NCBI RefSeq assembly: GCF_003434055.1 | Contig: NZ_QVEX01000002.1 | Span: 62,470-126,469, forward strand | DNA: 64,000 nt | Direction: 5' to 3' | Source: Enterocloster aldenensis | Lineage (GTDB): Bacteria > Bacillota > Clostridia > Lachnospirales > Lachnospiraceae | Part shown: in pieces, positions 34,675 through 42,321 of the stretch | Layout: the number at the start of each line of letters is the position of its first letter | Position numbering within the stretch: position 1 is the first letter of the stretch | The notes under the pieces: generated by a model | Databases searched by the model: none | What the model saw: the letters and a program-made list of their open reading frames with translations, nothing else | What the model was told of the DNA's origin: nothing | Translations under genes and position numbers: made by a program

Positions 34675-35346
34675 TTAAAGCAGCGCATTCAGCTTCTCCT
34701 CGTCCAGCTCATACATTTCCCGCCCCCTGACCTTAAAGTATCCATCCTTCTGCATCAGCTTCAGCTCCTGGTTCAGGGATGAACGGCTCACATGAAGCAT
34801 ATTGGCCAGGATCAACTGGGAACCGGGCATATGGACGCTTTCCACGGGAGACAGGTTGTGGAGTCCCACAATCCAGTAGGCAATCCGTTCCCGAATGGTC
34901 TGATAGTTGAGGCAGTTAAGGTACAGCTGGTCCTTCAGTCCCCGCTGGCAGACATAGAGCAGCAGCGCATACATCAGCCCCTGGTCCTTTTCCAGCATTT
35001 CCTCCAGCACATGGACCGGAATCCAGAGAACCGTTGATTTTTTCTCTGCAATCAATGTATATACATAATTCTTCCTGCCGGTAAAATAAAGGAATTCAGG
35101 AAAAAGGTCCTTGGCCTCAAAATACGAATGGCACTGTTCCACGCCATTGATTGTATTGTTCACAGCCTTTAGGATACCGCTCTCCACGATCCCGAAACAA
35201 CTGATTTTTGTTCCCTGGGGGTGTATGCACTGGGATGCCTCATAGGTCCTGCGCACAAAATAGGTGCGGTACTCCTCATTTCTTTTGCAGAGGTCTGCAA
35301 AGGGGACCCTGCATGCATTATCTGAAATCGTGAAAAAATCGCGCAT
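34675..35346 (-). CDS. Crp/Fnr-family transcriptional regulator
   Basis: 223 residues from ATG 35346 (GGAGGAAGG site). The N-terminal half is a cyclic-nucleotide-binding-type beta barrel (QGTKISCFGIVESGILKAVNN; SYFEAKDLFPEFLYFTGRKNYVYTLIAEKKSTVLWI), followed by the long dimer helix and a C-terminal helix-turn-helix (GSQLILANMLHVSRSSLNQELKLMQKDGYF). The FNR iron-sulphur cysteine pattern is absent; Cys in CIHP, CFG and CHS could sense redox. It is the last gene of the antiporter / flavoprotein / arylsulfotransferase-thioredoxin operon and likely binds the palindrome at 40032-40047. Confidence 0.88.
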   Translation of the reverse strand: MRDFFTISDNACRVPFADLCKRNEEYRTYFVRRTYEASQCIHPQGTKISCFGIVESGILKAVNNTINGVEQCHSYFEAKDLFPEFLYFTGRKNYVYTLIAEKKSTVLWIPVHVLEEMLEKDQGLMYALLLYVCQRGLKDQLYLNCLNYQTIRERIAYWIVGLHNLSPVESVHMPGSQLILANMLHVSRSSLNQELKLMQKDGYFKVRGREMYELDEEKLNALL

Positions 35347-35437
35347 ATTCCTTCCTCCATGAACCACGGAAAGAGGGGCTGTTCCAAACAGCTCCTCTTC
35401 TGGTCTTTTCTATCACTGCCTATGGCAGGTTCAGGCT

Positions 35438-37246
35438 TTATCCCAATGGGCGGTCCAGGATATCACACAGATCGTCATAATCCATCTCGCCGTTAAACCT
35501 CAGTACTTCCTTTCCATTCCGGAATATGACTACCACCGGGATACCTCCCACATTGTAGGTGTCCACCAGATCCTGGTTTGCATCCACATCCACATAACGG
35601 ATTTCGTATGCCCCGTCATATTCTTCCTTCAGGGCCTCTTCCAGCACAGGGTGCAGGGCCTTACAGTGAACGCAGCGTTCTGCGCCGAACAGTACCAGGA
35701 CCGGTTTATCCTCCACTGCCAGGACCTCATCCTTCCAGCTGGCCGCGTCGGCGGGATGGAATACCTGCGTATCCACTTCAAAAACCTTTTCCCTCTGTGA
35801 CAGGTCTTCCTCATCATCCGTTGCCACGCAGAGCGCCACATCTTGATAATACGGCAAAGTCCCCTCAACGTCAATCACCTTTTTTGCCCCAAACGCGCCT
35901 GCGCCCGGAACGCGGTAGGTCACATTGTCAATGCGCTCAATGGGTACCTCCACCGGAACCGGCTCCTGCGGCACATAACTGTAGGGGTAACGGTAGGCCC
36001 TGTAAATCATATTGTTCCTGGGCCCCTTTTCATTGTGCGTGTAATACGGTGAAATCCACTCCCAAACAATCTCATGGTCCGGCGTTACCTCAATGAGCCT
36101 GCCGTCCGAGCCTTCGGTTACCAGGGTATTGCCGTTGGGCAGACGTTGCGCGCTGCTGACATAGGGACTGTAGAATTTGCTGGCGTCCGTGGGAATCGCA
36201 TGGCCCAGTTCCTTGGGAGTCAGTTTCCATACCACTTCCAGTGTAACGGGATTGAACTCCAGCACACGGCTGTAATCCCTCAATGCATTTTTGACGCCGA
36301 TTGGAGAGGATGGGTTGGGGGTCCCGTAGCCGCCCCAGCCGCCGTTATCAAAGACCATCAGGTTGCCTTCACCCGGCAGCCCCTTGGGAATCATGTGGAA
36401 ATGATGCTGCCCGATAATCCATCCCAGCTTCTTAAGCACCGGTGTTGCGTTAAAATCAGGTCCGATCCGCCATACAATCTTTCCGGTTTCCTTATCCAGG
36501 ATTGCCAGGATATTGGCTTCCCGGCAGTCAAAGATTATGTTGTCCGGCTTAAAACGCATATCTCCCTGGTCATACCATTTGTTCGGTCCCAGGTAGCTCA
36601 TGCAGTTCACATGCAGGTAATCGCCCACACCGCCGTCCGATGCGCGCAGGTTGGGGTCGCGGAACAGCACGTTCTTGGCGGCCTCGTCAAATCCCAGTTC
36701 ATCAAAATGCTCGCTGATGGACCATTTCCATAGGATATTTCCATCCCAGTCCACTTCAATCATGGCGTCATCCAGCAGTTTTTTATCGGAAATCTTAGGA
36801 TTGTGGATGGTCTGGTGTACCAGGATCAGGGTGTTGCCTGAAAGTGGCTTTGCATCCATTCCGGGTACGTAATAACCAACCGGGTTGCCCTCCCTCTGGT
36901 AATCATGATGCTGGCGCGCCATCCATCTGTGGTCCCTGCCAGGGTCGTCGATGTTTTCAAAGTGGTCAAATTCCCATACAATATTGCCGTCATAGTCAAT
37001 CTCAATCAGGTTGACCCCGTCCTGCATGCCATAGTCAGGATGGCGGTATCCGGAAAGGCCCATCACATATCCGCCGGGAAGAAGCTTTGGCGGCATGGCG
37101 TGTATGTTCCAGCGCCTTACCTCGTTGCCGTTCATGTCAAACAATAACACACCATCATTGATTAACGGAACAATCGTATAACCGCTCCAGCATTTTTCAG
37201 GGTTGTAAACAGTGACTCCGTGTGGAAAAACAAGTGGCTGTCCCAT
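35438..37246 (-). CDS. Cytosolic arylsulfotransferase-family protein fused to a C-terminal thioredoxin domain
   Basis: 602 residues. Residues 1 to about 425 form a six-bladed arylsulfotransferase propeller: repeated DxDGNIxW blades (EIDYDGNIVWEF, EVDWDGNILWKW), candidate catalytic histidines in ARQHHDY, DYLHVNC and GQHHFHM, and RLPNGNTLVTEG near the end. The last ~110 residues are a thioredoxin domain with active site CVHC (GAERCVHCKALHP) and the cis-proline loop GGIPVVVIFRNGKEV. There is no signal peptide, whereas classical ASST enzymes are periplasmic, so this one works in the cytosol. It probably transfers sulfate between phenols, or has diverged to a redox-linked role. ATG 37246 follows GGAGGAT. 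The adjacent TrxR-like gene lies 33 bp upstream and may reduce its thioredoxin domain. Confidence 0.9.
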   Translation of the reverse strand: MGQPLVFPHGVTVYNPEKCWSGYTIVPLINDGVLLFDMNGNEVRRWNIHAMPPKLLPGGYVMGLSGYRHPDYGMQDGVNLIEIDYDGNIVWEFDHFENIDDPGRDHRWMARQHHDYQREGNPVGYYVPGMDAKPLSGNTLILVHQTIHNPKISDKKLLDDAMIEVDWDGNILWKWSISEHFDELGFDEAAKNVLFRDPNLRASDGGVGDYLHVNCMSYLGPNKWYDQGDMRFKPDNIIFDCREANILAILDKETGKIVWRIGPDFNATPVLKKLGWIIGQHHFHMIPKGLPGEGNLMVFDNGGWGGYGTPNPSSPIGVKNALRDYSRVLEFNPVTLEVVWKLTPKELGHAIPTDASKFYSPYVSSAQRLPNGNTLVTEGSDGRLIEVTPDHEIVWEWISPYYTHNEKGPRNNMIYRAYRYPYSYVPQEPVPVEVPIERIDNVTYRVPGAGAFGAKKVIDVEGTLPYYQDVALCVATDDEEDLSQREKVFEVDTQVFHPADAASWKDEVLAVEDKPVLVLFGAERCVHCKALHPVLEEALKEEYDGAYEIRYVDVDANQDLVDTYNVGGIPVVVIFRNGKEVLRFNGEMDYDDLCDILDRPLG

Positions 37247-37279
37247 ATTTCATATCCTCCATCATATTATTATTATTTG

Positions 37280-38452
37280 TTAAAAAGCCTGTTTGATTTC
37301 AACCAGCTTTCCGTTATCGTAAAATGCCCCCGCCACCGTCCGTTCCAGCTTCAGGCTGTTGTAGAGCAGGTTCTGCCTTGTGACGTCCTGCCTGTATAAC
37401 TTCCACTGTCCGCTTAACTCCTGTTCCAGCCGGGCGGTCTTCTCAATCTCCTCATTGCTGTACGGGTTGTAGAATAAAAATGCGGTCCTGCCCGAATCCG
37501 GCCCCAGGATTGCCTGTATCTGTTCCAGTTCCTTTACATAGCGCTCCGACGCAACTGCCGCCACCGCGCCGTCCGCCGCCGAGGTAACGACCTGGCGCAG
37601 GAACGTCTGGGTACAATCGCCCGCCGCATAAAGTCCCGGAACATTGGTTTCCATTTTCTCATTGACCTTAATATAACCGGCCTTGTCGCAGTCCACCATG
37701 TCCTTCACCAGTTCGGTCTGGGGCACCATGCCCACGAACAGAAACAGCCCGTCAGCCTTCACCTCTGTTTCCCGGCCCGTGTCAACATTCTTTAATACCA
37801 GTGACTCCACATGGCCGCTTCCCTTGATTTCCTGTACCGTGGAACTCCACACAAAATCAATTTTCGGGTTCTTATACGCATGCTCGGCCGCAACCTCGTT
37901 ACAGTCCAGATGTCCTTCCTCATGAAGCACTACAATGGTCACCTTGGATGCAAAGCCGGTCAGGTAATCCGATTCCTCAATGGCCTGGTCACCGGCTCCC
38001 AGCACATAGATTTCCTTTCCCTTGAAGAATTCCGCGTCGCAGGTCGCACAGTAGGCAACCCCATGCCCGGTAAATTCCCTCTCGCCCTTGATATTAAGTT
38101 CCCTGGGCCTGGTGCCCAGATTCAGGATGACGCTGCGCGCCATGAAATCCCCGCGCCGCTTTGTCTCCACAATGAACGTGTCGTCCTCTTTCCGGACTCC
38201 TGTCACGGTGGTGCGCTTAAGTTCTACCGTGGGATGGCTGGCAGCGTGTTCCCTGAACAGCTCCATCAGGTGCTGCCCGCTGTCCGCTTTGGTTCCCGGA
38301 TAATTCCTGATTTCATACGTATCATTAATCCTTCCGCCATAACTTCCCTTTTCCAGCAGCAGTGTCCGGCGCTCGGAACGTCCGGCATAGATAGCCGCTG
38401 ACAGCCCTGCCGGTCCGCCGCCAACGATAATAAGATCATATACTGCGTCCAT
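37280..38452 (-). CDS. Thioredoxin-reductase-like flavoprotein with degenerate thioredoxin-like C-terminal domain
   Basis: 390 residues, about 80 longer than ordinary TrxB. FAD site GGGPAGLSAAIYAGRSERR, redox CATC (YCATCDAEF) and the C-terminal GLYAAGDCT block are present. The second nucleotide site reads VLGAGDQAIEES, but the NADPH phosphate-binding motif HRRxxxR is replaced by VLHEEGHLD. NADPH use is therefore doubtful, and NADH or ferredoxin is possible. The extra C-terminal ~80 residues (TAFLFYNPYSNEEIEKTARLEQ...) resemble a thioredoxin fold without CxxC. ATG 38452 has AAGGAGAG. It sits between the antiporter and the arylsulfotransferase-thioredoxin genes. Confidence 0.88.
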   Translation of the reverse strand: MDAVYDLIIVGGGPAGLSAAIYAGRSERRTLLLEKGSYGGRINDTYEIRNYPGTKADSGQHLMELFREHAASHPTVELKRTTVTGVRKEDDTFIVETKRRGDFMARSVILNLGTRPRELNIKGEREFTGHGVAYCATCDAEFFKGKEIYVLGAGDQAIEESDYLTGFASKVTIVVLHEEGHLDCNEVAAEHAYKNPKIDFVWSSTVQEIKGSGHVESLVLKNVDTGRETEVKADGLFLFVGMVPQTELVKDMVDCDKAGYIKVNEKMETNVPGLYAAGDCTQTFLRQVVTSAADGAVAAVASERYVKELEQIQAILGPDSGRTAFLFYNPYSNEEIEKTARLEQELSGQWKLYRQDVTRQNLLYNSLKLERTVAGAFYDNGKLVEIKQAF

Positions 38453-38507
38453 AACCAACTCTCCTTTCTATCATAAAACACGGTTTCAATCCATATCAGT
38501 TCCTGTT

Positions 38508-39968
38508 TCAGCTCCCCCTTACCGGGGAAATTTCCTGTGCCTTTTGGCGTCCGCCCTTTCCGGCCCTTTCTCCCAAAGCCACCCAGATCACACAGATTCC
38601 TGTAAGGAACAGGCAGTAAAACGCCGCGCTGAAAATCTGGAATGGGGACACCGTTGGAAGATAACCATGCTTTTGCACCATCTCATTGATAATTGTCACA
38701 CTGCCCATGACAAATGCACTGTTGATAGGGATAATGGCGCTGAAGTTGGTGGCATTGGCTGTCAGGAGAATGCTCCTGCGTTCCGGGGATATGCCGCTTT
38801 CCTGCCCAATCCTGTCCGCCATGCCGCCGAACATCAGGATGGACGGCAGCACACAGCCTGCCAGAAGTATATTGGTAAGGATGATTCCGGCTGTCAGTAC
38901 GGTCTCTGCGCCGCGGGCGGTTCCCATGATATTCCTGCGTAAAAGCCAGGTACAGCACCGCTCCATCATACCTCCATCCACGGCCACCGCTATCAGTCCA
39001 TACAGCAGGATGGTGGAAACCACCACATCCAGCATTCCGCTGATTCCCTCAAAGATAACGCCTTTCAGTCCCAAAGTGCCATAATCAATGGCCACGATGT
39101 CGGAAGGGGAAAGAACCCCGGTCAGAAGTCCCACCACGAATCCCGACACAATTGCAAAGGACAATCCCATGAACAGGTTACCGGTCCTGAAACAGACAAG
39201 CAGCAGCACTGCCAACGGAATCAGCATCCAAAGTCCCTGGGGGGAGGACATGGCTGATATCTGGGAAATATCCCCCATGGTGCCTCCGCGTCCGCCAAAA
39301 ATCAGATAAACCACCATGGCTAACCCGCCTGCCGCCAGGATGTAGGGTGTCCTCATCCTCAGGGTCTCCAACAGGTCTGCGGGATGTCCCGTCACGCCGT
39401 CATGCTGTATCATCACGGTTGTATTGATGACCTGTGAGCTTGGGGAGATTGCATCCCCAAAGAAAATACCGCTGATTAAAGCCCCTGCCAGCATGGCAGG
39501 ATTGGCTCCCAGCAGGATTCCCGGCGGATAGAAAATCGGTATCACTGCAAACATGGCTGCAATCGGTGCACCTGCGCCCATGGAAATCATGGCTGAGGCC
39601 AGGAAACTGAATACCACGAATCCGCTTCTTGAAATCCCAAGTTTGAGACTGAGCCAGATAAACCCGTCCCCAATCCCTCCTGTATTCATCAGCTTGGAAA
39701 AAATGCCGATGACCATAAAAACAAATATCAGCCTGGAATTGCCATACTGGGCCAGACCATGGACCACGCTGTCCCAATATCTGTCCTTCTCCCTGCAAAG
39801 GAAAAAGCCTGCAAAGAGGGAGACCGCCGCTGCAAAGGACAGGCCTTTCATGGAATAATAGTGAAGTCCGACTGAAAAAGTCCCGCCAATCAGTATATAT
39901 CCCACCAACGGCAGCATGGCAAACGCCTGGTTACCATAAAATGTAAGTTTCGTTTCCTCTGTCTTCAT
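38508..39968 (-). CDS. NhaC-family Na+/H+ antiporter-like transporter
   Basis: 486 residues with 12 or more membrane spans. Features of the NhaC/ArsB-like ion transporter superfamily are visible: GGIGDGFIWLSLKLGISRSGFVVFSFLASAMISMGAGAPIAAM and the discontinuous-helix segment GIFFGDAISPSSQVINTT. Some NhaC homologues exchange organic anions rather than protons (malate/lactate antiporters), so the cargo may instead be a sulfated or carboxylated aromatic matching the downstream arylsulfotransferase. First gene of the operon, with the promoter and palindrome at 40005-40047. Confidence 0.85.
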   Translation of the reverse strand: MKTEETKLTFYGNQAFAMLPLVGYILIGGTFSVGLHYYSMKGLSFAAAVSLFAGFFLCREKDRYWDSVVHGLAQYGNSRLIFVFMVIGIFSKLMNTGGIGDGFIWLSLKLGISRSGFVVFSFLASAMISMGAGAPIAAMFAVIPIFYPPGILLGANPAMLAGALISGIFFGDAISPSSQVINTTVMIQHDGVTGHPADLLETLRMRTPYILAAGGLAMVVYLIFGGRGGTMGDISQISAMSSPQGLWMLIPLAVLLLVCFRTGNLFMGLSFAIVSGFVVGLLTGVLSPSDIVAIDYGTLGLKGVIFEGISGMLDVVVSTILLYGLIAVAVDGGMMERCCTWLLRRNIMGTARGAETVLTAGIILTNILLAGCVLPSILMFGGMADRIGQESGISPERRSILLTANATNFSAIIPINSAFVMGSVTIINEMVQKHGYLPTVSPFQIFSAAFYCLFLTGICVIWVALGERAGKGGRQKAQEISPVRGS

Positions 39969-40004
39969 ATCTGTTCCACCAATCCCTCCCTTAAGATAGT
40001 TAAA

Positions 40005-40047
40005 ATTATAACAGGCTTTTTCCAGGAGATATGTTGGAGCTCCAACA
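40005..40047 (-). promoter_or_regulatory. Class-II type promoter with Crp/Fnr-like palindrome
   Basis: On the minus strand TATAAT lies at 40010-40005, giving a predicted start near 39998. No -35 box is recognisable. Instead a perfect 16-bp palindrome TGTTGGAGCTCCAACA (40032-40047) is centred 41.5 bp upstream of that start, exactly where CRP/FNR-family activators bind at class II promoters. The half-sites TGTTG-N6-CAACA have the geometry of CRP sites (TGTGA-N6-TCACA). The sequence 40048-40203 upstream shows no gene. Confidence 0.72.
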
Positions 40048-40203
40048 CTTATGAAAATTTTATAATTTATTATCGTGTTTTTTATATAATAAGGTCATTA
40101 GTGCGGGTACTGTCGGGCATTGGTTCGTCAATTCAATGTCAATACTGCCATTATATGTTCCATTATCCATTATTAATTGTGCATAATTAACCACTGTTTT
40201 TCA

Positions 40204-40240
40204 TAAAAAAAGAACCCCCGCATCCGCCCGGATGCCTGGA
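40204..40240 (-). terminator. Rho-independent terminator of the winged-helix gene
   Basis: Minus-strand stem GCATCCG-GG-CGGATGC (40235-40220) with GC-rich flanks, then GGGGGTTC and a seven-T tract (40210-40204). Confidence 0.82.
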
Positions 40241-40293
40241 AGCCCTTTTCATATCACGTTTGCTTATCTTTTTGCCAGTTGATTGTTTATTTT

Positions 40294-40560
40294 TCAACGT
40301 TCCAGACAGAACATTTTCTTGCCGTCTGTCCCGCACTGCACCACATGGAAATTAAACAGATTCCCTTCTGTCCAGAACTCCATTGCATCCAGGATCCGCA
40401 TGACAGTGGAACGGTTCACAACGTTATCCTTTTCCATTGCAAACGGGGCAAATTCCCGGTTAATGAAATCCGTAATCTCTGTAATGGTTAAGGGATGGTC
40501 CTTTGTGGCATGGTTTTCAAGTATGTTCATGATCAGTAATGGAAACATGGTCTGATGCAC
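40294..40560 (-). CDS. Small winged-helix DNA-binding protein
   Basis: 88 residues if it starts at GTG 40560, which has GAGAGGAAGG at good spacing; an ATG at 40587 extends it to 97 residues but has no ribosome site. The segment LLIMNILENHATKDHPLTITEITDFINREF...VNRSTVMRILDAMEFW looks like the N-terminal helix-turn-helix found in WYL-domain regulators, but the WYL sensor is absent. It may be a compact regulator or a truncated gene. It probably lies in the same transcript as the 41-codon ORF upstream (promoter 40840-40869) and ends at the terminator 40204-40240. Confidence 0.6.
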   Translation of the reverse strand: MHQTMFPLLIMNILENHATKDHPLTITEITDFINREFAPFAMEKDNVVNRSTVMRILDAMEFWTEGNLFNFHVVQCGTDGKKMFCLER

Positions 40561-40625
40561 GGTAACCTTCCTCTCTTTCTGCATCAAAAAGGGCCTGCAT
40601 TAAGGCCCCATATTTCCATTCTTTA

Positions 40626-40751
40626 TTAATGGGCGCCCTGGCAGTCCTGGTTCTCTGTTACGCCAATCCGTCCGCTGCCGCAGCCATACTCATAACTGCT
40701 GACACCGGACTGCCCATAACTCAATTCCCTGACCATGTTCCTGACTGCCAT
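40626..40751 (-). CDS. Possible 41-residue small protein
   Basis: ATG 40751 to TAA 40626 encodes MAVRNMVRELSYGQSGVSSY then EYGCGSGRIG, VTENQDCQGAH. It is hydrophilic, with no membrane segment and two cysteines. The ribosome site is weak (AAGGAA 12 bp upstream; a second ATG at codon 6 has AGGA close by). Support comes from a consensus promoter 90 bp upstream and from the location between that promoter and the winged-helix gene. I do not recognise a family; it could be a leader peptide or an unrelated small RNA region. Confidence 0.35.
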   Translation of the reverse strand: MAVRNMVRELSYGQSGVSSYEYGCGSGRIGVTENQDCQGAH

Positions 40752-40839
40752 AATCCACTCATTTCCTTTCCATGATTCTTTATACGATTCTTTACACTCT
40801 TTGCCGGGGTGTGATGACCCCCCTGCATTTCACGGTTAC

Positions 40840-40869
40840 AGTATATACATAATCCTTTATCCATGTCAA
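40840..40869 (-). promoter_or_regulatory. Strong sigma-A promoter downstream of tRNA-Ser
   Basis: Minus strand TTGACA (40869-40864), 18-bp spacer, TATACT (40845-40840). The predicted start is near 40833, and the -35 box abuts the 3' end of the tRNA-Ser gene. The 312-bp interval 40561-40872 holds this promoter and the 41-codon ORF. Confidence 0.72.
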
Positions 40870-40872
40870 GTA

Positions 40873-40959
40873 CGCAAATGGAAGGATTCGAACCTTCGGG
40901 CCGGTTACCCGGCCAACTCCTTAGCGGGGAGCCGCATTCAGCCACTCTGCCACATTTGC
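40873..40959 (-). tRNA. tRNA-Ser (GCT)
   Basis: Minus-strand cloverleaf: acceptor GCAAATG/CATTTGC (40959-40953 with 40880-40874), anticodon loop CCGCTAA giving anticodon GCT, the long class II variable arm GGCCGGGTAACCGGCC, T loop GTTCGAATC. CCA is not encoded. Confidence 0.93.
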
Positions 40960-41006
40960 CCGAACGGTGTATCAGGACATCAGGACCTGACTCCCAAATA
41001 CACGCA

Positions 41007-41094
41007 TGCGCCGGGTTGGATTTGAACCAACAATGTTTGCCACCAGGGTCACGGTTTTACAGACCGCTTGCTTCAGCCATTTGCATACCGGCGC
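41007..41094 (-). tRNA. tRNA-Tyr (GTA)
   Basis: Minus-strand cloverleaf: acceptor GCGCCGG/CCGGCGC, anticodon loop CTGTAAA giving anticodon GTA, long variable arm typical of bacterial tRNA-Tyr, T loop GTTCAAATC, discriminator A. CCA is not encoded. It lies 47 bp upstream of tRNA-Ser in the same direction, probably one transcript. Confidence 0.93.
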
Positions 41095-41183
41095 GTGTTA
41101 TCGGTTATTTACGTTTCCGATGAATGTAATATAACACGGCAACCTGTGCAGATATGCATTATTTTACTGCTTTATGCAGATTT

Positions 41184-41588
41184 TTATATCCCGGACCCCA
41201 CATCCTGTCTCTCAAACCCAAGATACCTGGTTCCCTGAAAACTCAGCCTGCCTGCATCGCCCTCTGAAAGCATCCCATATTCCCTGCCGGTCACGGACAG
41301 CTCCATCCTGTCCCCGCTCTCCACCTGGAATGTTACATAATAACTGGTGGTCGAGGTGGAATGGAATCCGTGGGCGCCGGTCACGTCCCCTGCATTGGCA
41401 TGCTGATGACGGCTCACGTTGGTACGCTTTGCGGTTACCGACGCAGGAACGGTCAGCCTTGGCGACTGATTGTTCTTATTCCACTGCCCGATTCCCTTTA
41501 CCGCCACTACTATAAACATGCCAATCACAATGACAGACATCAGGGAAAATATCACTTCAAAACCGCCTCCCCAGAAAAAAGAATCCAT
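41184..41588 (-). CDS. DUF2500 family membrane-anchored protein
   Basis: About 134 residues from ATG 41588. A TTG 6 bp upstream has better spacing to the AGGAGGG site and is a real alternative. One N-terminal transmembrane helix (FSLMSVIVIGMFIVVAVKGI) is followed by a soluble beta-rich domain: LTVPASVTAKRTNVSRHQ, TTSYYVTFQVESGDRMELSVTGREYGMLSEGDAGRLSFQGTRYLGFER. This is the DUF2500 pattern; the function is unknown. It lies 90 bp upstream of the tRNA pair on the same strand. Confidence 0.82.
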   Translation of the reverse strand: MDSFFWGGGFEVIFSLMSVIVIGMFIVVAVKGIGQWNKNNQSPRLTVPASVTAKRTNVSRHQHANAGDVTGAHGFHSTSTTSYYVTFQVESGDRMELSVTGREYGMLSEGDAGRLSFQGTRYLGFERQDVGSGI

Positions 41589-41700
41589 AAACAAATGTAC
41601 ATCCCTCCTGTTCCGGTCCACTTCCAGAAATTTTATATTTACATAGTAGCACATCGGTAAGGAGGCTGTCTTACATTTTGATTAATATAATCTGACTATT

Positions 41701-42195
41701 TTATATATCCGCCCCATGGCCCATGACCATGGAAATAATCTCCTCTGCACTTTTTCCGCTGCATATTTTCCCATCTACCATAATATTAGGTGCTGTCCTG
41801 CATTGTTTCAGGCATGCCCTTGTTTTCATATAAACCCTTCCATCCTCAGAGATGCCGTCACTGCCTATCTTAAGCAGCCGCTTCACCTCCTGCAGGACCT
41901 TAAGATTGTCCCTGCCTGCACAGTTTCTGCCTGTGCAGACAATAATCTCATGGACATAAGGGGATTTTTTCAGGCTGGGATACCGTTTCATTATGACCTG
42001 AATCAGGGATACCTTAACCCCGGCCGCCTGTGCCGCCGCCTCCAGGATGGAGGGTCCAATCCATCCGCATACATCCTGAAGCTCCCGCAGCATGCTTACG
42101 ATCACCTCCTGGGAACCGCGATCCGGAAGTCTTCTGTAATAATCCAGTATTTCCCTTACTTCCGTATCCATCTTTTCATCATGGCCTGACTGCAT
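41701..42195 (-). CDS. NuoE/HydA-gamma-like [2Fe-2S] thioredoxin-fold ferredoxin, orphan
   Basis: 164 residues from ATG 42195 (AAAGGAG, 7-bp spacing). The N-terminal helical half (ILDYYRRLPDRGSQEVIVSMLRELQDVCGWI) and the C-terminal thioredoxin-like half match the 24-kDa subunit of NADH dehydrogenase and of electron-bifurcating hydrogenases. Cluster cysteines are in CTGRNC and CLKQC (C-x5-C ... C-x3-C). Normally such a protein partners a NuoF-like flavoprotein encoded next to it; none is present here, so its electron partner is encoded elsewhere or it has another role. Confidence 0.83.
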   Translation of the reverse strand: MQSGHDEKMDTEVREILDYYRRLPDRGSQEVIVSMLRELQDVCGWIGPSILEAAAQAAGVKVSLIQVIMKRYPSLKKSPYVHEIIVCTGRNCAGRDNLKVLQEVKRLLKIGSDGISEDGRVYMKTRACLKQCRTAPNIMVDGKICSGKSAEEIISMVMGHGADI

Positions 42196-42321
42196 ATACA
42201 TACTCCTTTTCCAAAATATCCTTTTTCTCTTATCCATATCTTCTGATTTTCCGGATTGTTCTATTCATCCTATGATGCATGCAGGATTTCGGATATCCCA
42301 AAAAAGGCGCCTCCACTTCCT

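Noticed and set aside
40721..40945. 74-residue minus-strand ORF overlapping tRNA-Ser
   Set aside because: Most of it is translation of the tRNA gene and promoter; no plausible start site.
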